Shown here: piece by piece, positions 57,771 through 64,000 of the stretch
Layout of the letters: every line of letters starts with the position of its first letter
How positions within the stretch are numbered: the first letter of the stretch is position 1
Source: Collybiopsis luxurians FD-317 M1
Lineage: Eukaryota; Basidiomycota; Agaricomycetes; Agaricales; Omphalotaceae
Direction: 5' to 3'
Length of the DNA stretch: 64,000 nucleotides
NCBI GenBank assembly: GCA_000827265.1
Contig: KN834749.1
Location: 3,252,818 to 3,316,817 of the forward strand
Program-made: the position numbers and the translations under genes
Notes under the pieces: generated by a model
Databases searched by the model: none
What the model was told of the DNA's origin: nothing
What the model saw: only the letters and a program-made list of their open reading frames with translations

Positions 57771-58029
57771 CATCATTCCGGGAATCGTCAAGATACCAAC
57801 AATGTTATCGTCTAAATTGTACTTTGCACTTCATAGGTCGCATTGTCCAGTCAACCGTGAGCTCAAATAGCTTCCACTCTTGAGAACGAAAGTATGTAGC
57901 GGGATAAAGGCATATAACGCTCATAATATTTGTATGGGATGCGGTGCAGATGTCGGGCTGGATAAATACCGAAAAACGTATCAGTTGTCGGACTGTTGAC
58001 ATGCCGTCAGGGACCTCCCGTGGTTGCAT

Positions 58030-58300
58030 ACATAGCTGATAGGCTATAGACATATTCATTCATCGATACCCTGGTACTAATATGGGCATCCCTGATATTG
58101 CTAAAAAAAGCCTAGAGGCCCTGAACTACATATCTAAAAAAAGACTGAGCTGTGAGCGCACTAGCTCGGGTTTCGCTCAGACCGCCGTCCTTACATACAC
58201 GGATGATAGCCTTGTGATAGCCAGGTCCATTCATTGATACCCTAGTACTAATAAAGCTATCTTTGATATCACCAGAACCCGCCTGAGCTTGTGGTTCTAG
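58030..58300. repeat. Two diverged copies of a ~186-bp unit
   Basis: tcattcatcgataccctggtactaata near 58055 and tcattgataccctagtactaataaag near 58230 begin two related stretches, both continuing with ...tgatat(t/c). They are about 180 bp apart. Non-coding. Confidence 0.5.
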
Positions 58301-59276
58301 AACCAAGAAATGCCTTGAAAGGCAGTAAGTACCAGACGGAGATATGGTGGACAGGAACCATCTACCTCCCGACATGATAAGAATGAACCTCCAACTCGCC
58401 GTAGTACGAAAGTTTATGGCACCCCTGTACCATCTATGAAAAGAATGAATTGAATACGAGCCTATTCAGGTAGAGTTCAGACGCGACCGGAAATTTTATG
58501 TGTACAACCAGACATTTGACGGAAAATGCAAGAAGATGAATCAAAGAATCATTCCCGTCGGATTTGAGAAATACATCTCCGAAAAATCGTAGAATCTCTC
58601 GCATTTTGGGCTGCGATAATGATTCCGTGATACACTTTGAAGATTTTCGTCGGATTTTCGAGAATCTCTGGTCAGGCACCCGGTTCTACCCTTATCTACG
58701 TAAGTTACGTAGACACCAATGGGCGCTCTCCGTGATTTTGACAGCAGGATATCGCTGGATAAGCCAAAGGGGATAAGTGTAGTAACGGGACTCGGGAGGG
58801 TTATCTAGTTTTAGAGCATCGCGAAACTATGTAGGATGAGCGGCTAAATATCGGATTTATTGCAAAGGGTCGACCTGGTCGCTGTGGCGAGAGGCTTTAG
58901 CCTTTGAGTTTGACACGACCGTCCGCCAGGCTCAAAAGGCAGAGTCTCAGTTTAAACTTGTCGTCCGAGTGCACGTGATTTTTATGCTCATTGCGCAGCG
59001 ACGCGCGTCCCAGTGGTGTTATAATGAAGACAAAAGGAGCCGTTCATGTATGCACAAAATCCGAAAAACATCGTATGATTATAAGTAGCGAGCAATTGAA
59101 TCTCCTACCGAGGCCGTAGCATATTAGAGAAACTACTAACTTGAAATCCCCGAGATCAGATCCTAAAGTGATGAACTTGCGCGAAATTCGAAGCAAATCG
59201 ATAGCCACCCCAGTCCGACTCGGATTCGTACGGTCTTTCGGTACCGAGGACATACTGAGGCCCAGAAACGCGTCAG
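58301..59276. other. Intergenic, nothing recognised
   Basis: No gene seen on either strand. Short frames around 58434-58776 and 59044-59253 lack start context, motifs and splice support. Confidence 0.4.
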
Positions 59277-59710
59277 ACGTGCCAAACCATGATCACTTTA
59301 GCAACTTGAAATTATGTGAGGGTCTAGTCTGGTCCCGCAGAGAAATGGTTGGTGAGCTTGACGGTCCTTTCGGGTCCTTTTGCGAAAGAGCATGGGCGAC
59401 CAGACAGATGTATTGCTTGCTCCCAAAAGCACTCCGAGTTTCTCATAGCTGTCCTCTCCTTTTACTTTCCTGGTACAACTCGGAGCGTGCATGAATGAAA
59501 TGCTTTCGAAGGTAGATAGTAGACAGAAAGATAGATAAGCACTATACACGCCAAACCGTGATAATTGAGGGTCAAAACCCGCAGAGAAATTTTTCGCATT
59601 TTTGAGCTTGACGTCCCTTTCGGGTCCGTTGCGAGAGACAATGGGTGACCAGACAAACGTATTGTTTGTTCCTCACAGTCATAGCTGCCCCCTCTTCTTG
59701 ACCTTTAGAT
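59277..59710. repeat. Two diverged ~160-190-bp direct repeats
   Basis: Both copies (starting near 59277 and 59548) read about ccaaacc(a/g)tgat, then gcttgac.gtccctttcgggtcc, then ggg(c/t)gaccagaca.a(t/c)gtattg and tcatagctg.c(c/t)cc. They are about 265 bp apart and non-coding. Confidence 0.6.
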
Positions 59711-61685
59711 AAATATACACATGGCGCCGCCGAAGCGGGGTCCCCGTTTGAGAGCAACTAGACCGCTGTGCACAATGCAGACCTCAGCTAGCTGTAGCGA
59801 GCACACTGGAGGGGAAGGTAGACCGCGACTGGGGCCCGAGGCAGCAGCCGAGTATCAGGTACACGAGTGAGCCGAATAATCATCATGCATATGATATGCA
59901 TTCCACCGTTCCCCCTCCCCATGTGGAGCTCTCCAATCCTCCTTCCATCAAGAGAGCCGCCACTGTCGTTTCATCGAATTCCATACTAGTCCATATCGTT
60001 ACTGATGAGATGATCTGCGAGTGAGCAAGCCGCGGGCTCCTTCCATCTTGCATCCATCGGACGATGACATTGAGAACGGATTCCGATGTCGGGATGACCA
60101 GGTCCCAAATCCAATGGGACAATCGGATGTAGTGCAGAGCTTGTCATGGATATGCAAATTTAGTCACGGTCTCGACTGACCTATACCTTTCTCCCCCCTT
60201 CTCTCTCTCCCTTACACACACTCCTTCCACCTTCTAGTATGTATATTCAATACACGATTTCCTTTGACACTCAGTGATGACTCAAATTCGACAGCTTGGT
60301 TAAATGTTTGTAGTCCCGTAACACATCTCCATCCTCCTCTTTGGCAACACACAATTGTGTACCCTTACATCTTGACTGATTGTAAAACCTACTTCTCAAC
60401 CTTGACGACCGCAGACTCCCGAGTGATTGAGATCTCAGCCTAAACCAGTAGTATGCTAGCTTACTGGGTTCGGGCTCTTAGTATGTCGCTTGCAGATGCC
60501 CGACGGCTCTCTAAGCTTATTTTTTTCTCGCGCTCACTCTCTCTTCTCTCGCGTCGCTCAAATTAAAAGCTTTTGTCGTGCCGAGTCAGCGGATACGAAA
60601 CGGAAGGAGAATGTACGAGAGTGTGTAACACGGGAGATCCGAGTGAGCGAGGAACCATCCGAAGGAGCGATATGATGAAGTTGACTGTGCTTTGAGCTTG
60701 AACTTTCAAATTGAAGGTCGCAACGAAAAGTCAAAAAAAAAAAAAAGAAACCGAAAAAGGACGAGACGGGACGGGACGGGATGAGGCATTTGTTTGTATT
60801 TGCATAGTCAACTAAGTAACTTGAAAACAACGAGGAAAAAAGAAAGAAAGAAAGAAAGGAGGAGGAGAGAAGACACAGCAGGTAGATGTGAAAAACGGAT
60901 TGGAGAACACGAGTTTGAAAGGGGAGGGGGGGGGCGTGTGTGGAAACAGAGGAAAGGAGTGGGGAACGAGAATCACGATTGTTGGAGTAGCGAAGAGTGC
61001 AGAAGGATGTGTGGGGTTATATGGAAAAGGGACACGTTGGATAGAGAAGAGAGGGAGAGAGTGAGAAATAGAGATAGAGAAGGAAAGAAGAGAATATGTT
61101 AATCATAGCAGGGAACCGTTGTTATACCATAAACACCCCTCGTAAGCTTATTTAACTGGATTAACGAAAGAACAAACAAAGGAAAGGAAGCAGAGTCCCA
61201 TCTAGTTACTTAGTAGAGTAATACTATATAGGCAATCCAGCCCACGACGCCACAACACCCATCCCTGAAGGCCTGATCTGATGCTGAATATGAATATATG
61301 AATGCTTATCCCCTTTACTCGGATTCCGGCGTATCAATTCTTGGTCCCGAGCTGGTAATAAATCTTACCTTACCTTACCGTCTGCAGTTGATGACAAGGC
61401 TGAAACCGAGATGCAAAGGAATGGAAAGCTTTGAAAGCGGAAAAGAAAAATGGGAAGAAAACAAAAAAGATGAAAAAACCATAAGGTAAAGATTTATTAA
61501 AATTAAAACGCCGAACGTCAAAACAAACAAAACTCGAACTTAAAGGCCCTTGGATCACGAATTCGATTCATACTGTACATGACACGCACACGCTGTGCGA
61601 AACCGATAAAGACGCACGTTCTACCTCTATAACTTCCGCCTAGGCCTATTACTCGGGACCCACGACGTATAACTGAGCCCAGCAT
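59711..61685. other. Gene-poor stretch
   Basis: No supported gene. It holds poly-purine runs (60728-60745, (aaag)n near 60836-60860, a G-rich run near 60925) and a pyrimidine-rich stretch near 60185-60230 that might be a leader but is not followed by a recognisable coding exon. Confidence 0.4.
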
Positions 61686-62264
61686 CTACGCGGCGGAAGA
61701 GACCGCGGGCTGTTGCTGTTGCTGCGCTGCCTGCGCCTGAGCGGACCGGCTAACGCGCCGAACGAGAGAAAGTATATTACACGGCACGGTCCAAGAACGC
61801 CGGATTTCTGAGGAGTATCCCGACGCGGCACAAGTCGGGGCGGTACAAAGTGTATTGCCGTGTAATAGAACGAACGAACGAACGAACTTCCAAAGTTTTT
61901 CTCAAACAAGGCAAACTCACCTAAAAGTTCGCTGTACATCATAACTTTCCACAGGTAAATCCGCATCGTTAAAACTCCAATCAAACTTTTCTGCCGCTTC
62001 AAATGTAGGGTCGTGGTACGGAGCTACATATTCGTGTGCGAGAGATTTCGTAGCGTCTATTCGTCTGCGTATTTTTTTTTCGAGGAGGTCGAGGGCTGGC
62101 CGCTGGACTGGTATTGGGATGGGAAATGAGTCCTGTCAACAGCGAGAAGAAAGCGCCTTACCATCAACATCAGTGGTCCTCACTGGTTTCTGACTGAACA
62201 AAACACGTTCACGTTTAGGTAGGCTTTGAACAAATCGAAGAGTCTTTGACAAAGAAGATGACAT
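61686..62264 (-). CDS. Small protein of unknown function
   Basis: Three exons (62162-62264, 61921-62107, 61686-61749) give 117 residues with consistent phases. The product starts [20 protein letters not shown], a basic Ser/Leu/Arg-rich stretch that could target mitochondria. A charged helical region ([24 protein letters not shown]) is followed by an aromatic/acidic segment ([21 protein letters not shown]) and a Gln/Ala-rich tail ([12 protein letters not shown]). No known family recognised. The second intron carries a (gaac)n microsatellite near 61870-61887. The exon-2 acceptor is a choice between nearby AGs; the one used keeps the frame. Support is frame, splice signals and phase only. Confidence 0.62.
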
Positions 62265-62884
62265 GATACATGCGAGAGCTCGACTGAACGTTGAAGCAAA
62301 ACGTACTTACGTAGGAAGAATGCCTATTGCCGCTGAGCCAATGCAGCTGTTACTATATTTTAAAGTTGCTTTCTGTACATATATGAGTATGTACTTGTCA
62401 GGACTGTCAATTAAGGCCAGCTTTTTGAGTCGAATTTTGGCCGCGCAGATTTAGACTGCATCCTCTACGAGTGAGAGAAGTGGAGGCCAGATGTTGGCCA
62501 AAGAGCTATTCCATGCGTTGTTTGACCGTGAAAGCTCTCAAAACTTGAGGAGACTCAGCGTCACGTTCGATATCTGGAACATAGGCTGCATCATCGGGAA
62601 GGAAAACCCCTGTTCCTTGGCAAAGACCGTATATCGCTGCTCGTTCTCTCTCACCTAAGATTGGTCACCTCCAACCCTTAATCCGTAGACGTGAACCAGC
62701 TCTGTACTTGATTACTGCGTACGCCTTTCGACGATGTCATTGACTATCGCGAGTGAAAACGTACGCGTAAGTATACTCTCTACACGTCTTTTACACCAAA
62801 ACAAAATAAAATAAAAACCAAGCTAGCATACGGTTTGAAAGTTTACTGTCCTATATATACCAGACGCGATGCGTTTCTATTCCA
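62265..62884. other. Intergenic
   Basis: No supported gene. An ATG near 62734 followed by a short frame and gtaagt would give only a tiny peptide before a stop, so it is not called. Confidence 0.45.
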
Positions 62885-64000
62885 TCACCTCCGTCCCAAA
62901 ACCTCCATCCCTCCCCACTCCAACACTTTAAATATCTGTTCATCCTTCAACCTACTGACCGTTTCCTCACCAGCACCGGCATCTGTACCGAGGACGATAT
63001 CCTCCCATTTCCAAGTCTCATTCTCAGTCTGTGCAGCCCCAAGATCAACATCACGGGCGCGCTGAGTACCAGCATAGGCACGATGAATCGCATTCGGCCA
63101 TGCACCCAATTCCGAGTCCGGGACGCCTTTAAACAGCATAAATACACTTATGACGAGGTCCGGCGGGGGAACGATGTTGAGAGGGGCGGCGCGTTCGTAG
63201 GCCTTTTGGGAGGCGAATCGGAGAGCGATGTGCGTATGTTTATTGAATGAGGGAAGCCAGTATCTGGACACGGATGGGTGTATAAATTAGATTAGATTAT
63301 AATGATGTTTACGGCATACTGGCAAGAAATACGCACGTAATAAACGAAGTTCGCGCCTCAGTATGGAGTCCAAGATCTTTGAGTGTCTCGTCGAGATATG
63401 AGGTGAGCTCTGCGAGAGGCAGGAGAATCGAGACTCCATCGTTATCCGTAATGTCGCAGGTGAGAGGATCAAAGTACTCCGAACGGGACGCAGAGGGAGA
63501 TCCAGGCGGAGAAGGCAGGATTCCTTCGGTACTGTGAAAGTGGTTTGTCAACCGACAGGTCGAGAAATGAAAATAGGAAATATGAGGTGCTTACATGGCT
63601 TCCCAGTACAAATATGTCACATTTAGTCCAGTCGATTTCTCGGTCATCGTCCCATCGTCGTGAGTGCGAACGTCCCAGGTGACGGTTTCTCCAATCCCGG
63701 GCTCAACTTTGGATTTCACGACAGGGTAAATCGCCGAGAACTTCCACTGCGGAACCAGGGAGAGCTTGACGGTGACGTCCAAATCAGGACTCGCTCGGGG
63801 AGGCCAGAGATAGATTACAGGTTTTCCCCCTAGTTGCATCTGGAATATATCAAGTTCAGCCCCCGATTTTATACCAAGATCTCTGGGAGTTTTAGATTGA
63901 TCGAGACGGAGGCCATCCCAGGTGATAATCCATTCAGTGGGGTCAAAGACGCCACTCGAAGGTTTCATTTCTGGCATTGTGCTAAAAGCTTTCATGCAGG
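62885..64000 (-). CDS. SUMO-like domain protein with C-terminal mushroom-specific region (5' partial)
   Basis: Exons from the right edge: 63595->64000, 63337-63531 and 62885-63263, phases consistent. The first visible exon contains LMKAF-type start (KAFSTMPEM), ITWDGLRL, TPRDLGIKSGAELDIFQMQLGG, which matches the second half of a SUMO/Rad60-like ubiquitin fold including the DIFQ..GG end. The Gly-Gly is followed directly by KPVIYLWPPRASPDLDVTVKLSLVPQWKFSAIYP and later SFITYWLPSFNKHTHIALRF, a region I associate with uncharacterised basidiomycete proteins. The diglycine is internal, so unlike mature SUMO it is not a free C-terminus. Coding continues beyond the window; the ATG at 63995 is probably not the true start because the ubiquitin-like fold would be incomplete. 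Confidence 0.8.

Noticed and set aside
60490..61102. Purine-rich frames around 60.5-61.1 kb
   Set aside because: They consist mostly of simple repeats (aaag, gaga) translating to Lys/Glu/Arg runs, with no splice or motif support.
62734..62850. Possible plus-strand mini-gene starting MSLTIASENV with a gtaagt donor
   Set aside because: The only plausible acceptor leads to a stop after three codons and the next gene is on the other strand; at best a 5' exon remnant.

Overview
The window looks like nuclear DNA of a mushroom-forming basidiomycete (Agaricomycetes). Most genes are split by short GT-AG introns of about 50-100 bp. The families fit as well: a NACHT-WD40 NLR, an MBOAT-type wax-synthase pair, a GMC oxidoreductase, tandem SDRs, a GGPP synthase, an AGC kinase with long disordered tails, and a SUMO-like/C-terminal-domain protein of a type I associate with mushrooms. 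Several exon chains below were joined by hand from splice signals, reading-frame phase and protein continuity, because no long ORF covers them.

Layout. 1-3.9 kb: 3' part of an NLR (NACHT plus 14 WD40 repeats), cut by the left edge. 3.9-11.7 kb: a graveyard with a Ty3/gypsy integrase relic, a small inverted/direct repeat, broken SDR copies on both strands, and wax-synthase copy A (minus). 11.77-13.0 kb: ADP/ATP carrier. 13-18 kb: repeated non-coding modules and wax-synthase copy B (plus), which is the other arm of a large inverted duplication around the carrier gene. 18.5 kb: a small predicted mitochondrial membrane protein. 21.4-26.3 kb: two tandem paralogues of a multi-pass membrane protein that share 11-exon structures, including 15-nt and 9-nt microexons. 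26.7-28.6 kb: GGPP synthase (minus, 9 exons). 29.1-30.0 kb: acidic nuclear-type protein (minus). 30-35.9 kb: gene-poor, with a roughly 300-bp tandem repeat.

35.9-40.7 kb: a 1,411-residue AGC-family kinase. 41.3-48.6 kb: five head-to-tail SDR copies on the minus strand (four intact, one dead). Each has a TATA box about 34-44 nt upstream of its start codon, or of the lost start in the dead copy. 49.4 kb: ribosomal protein eL39, whose first coding exon is only the ATG. 50.8-52.0 kb: Old Yellow Enzyme homologue with Phe at the usual catalytic Tyr. 54.2-56.7 kb: secreted GMC (aryl-alcohol-oxidase-like) flavoenzyme (minus). 56.8-59.7 kb: decayed repeat arrays beginning in the GMC promoter region. 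61.7-62.3 kb: a small three-exon gene of unknown function. 62.9-64.0 kb: SUMO-like-domain protein, cut by the right edge.

Core genes (ADP/ATP carrier, eL39, GGPP synthase, kinase) are interspersed with lineage-specific duplicated families (wax synthase, SDR, membrane protein, NLR). The dominant signal is recent and repeated local duplication, inversion and decay, not one operon-like pathway. The SDR array with its shared promoter layout, together with the nearby flavoenzymes, suggests redox metabolism of small molecules. No terpene cyclase or other backbone enzyme is visible, so I do not call a biosynthetic cluster.
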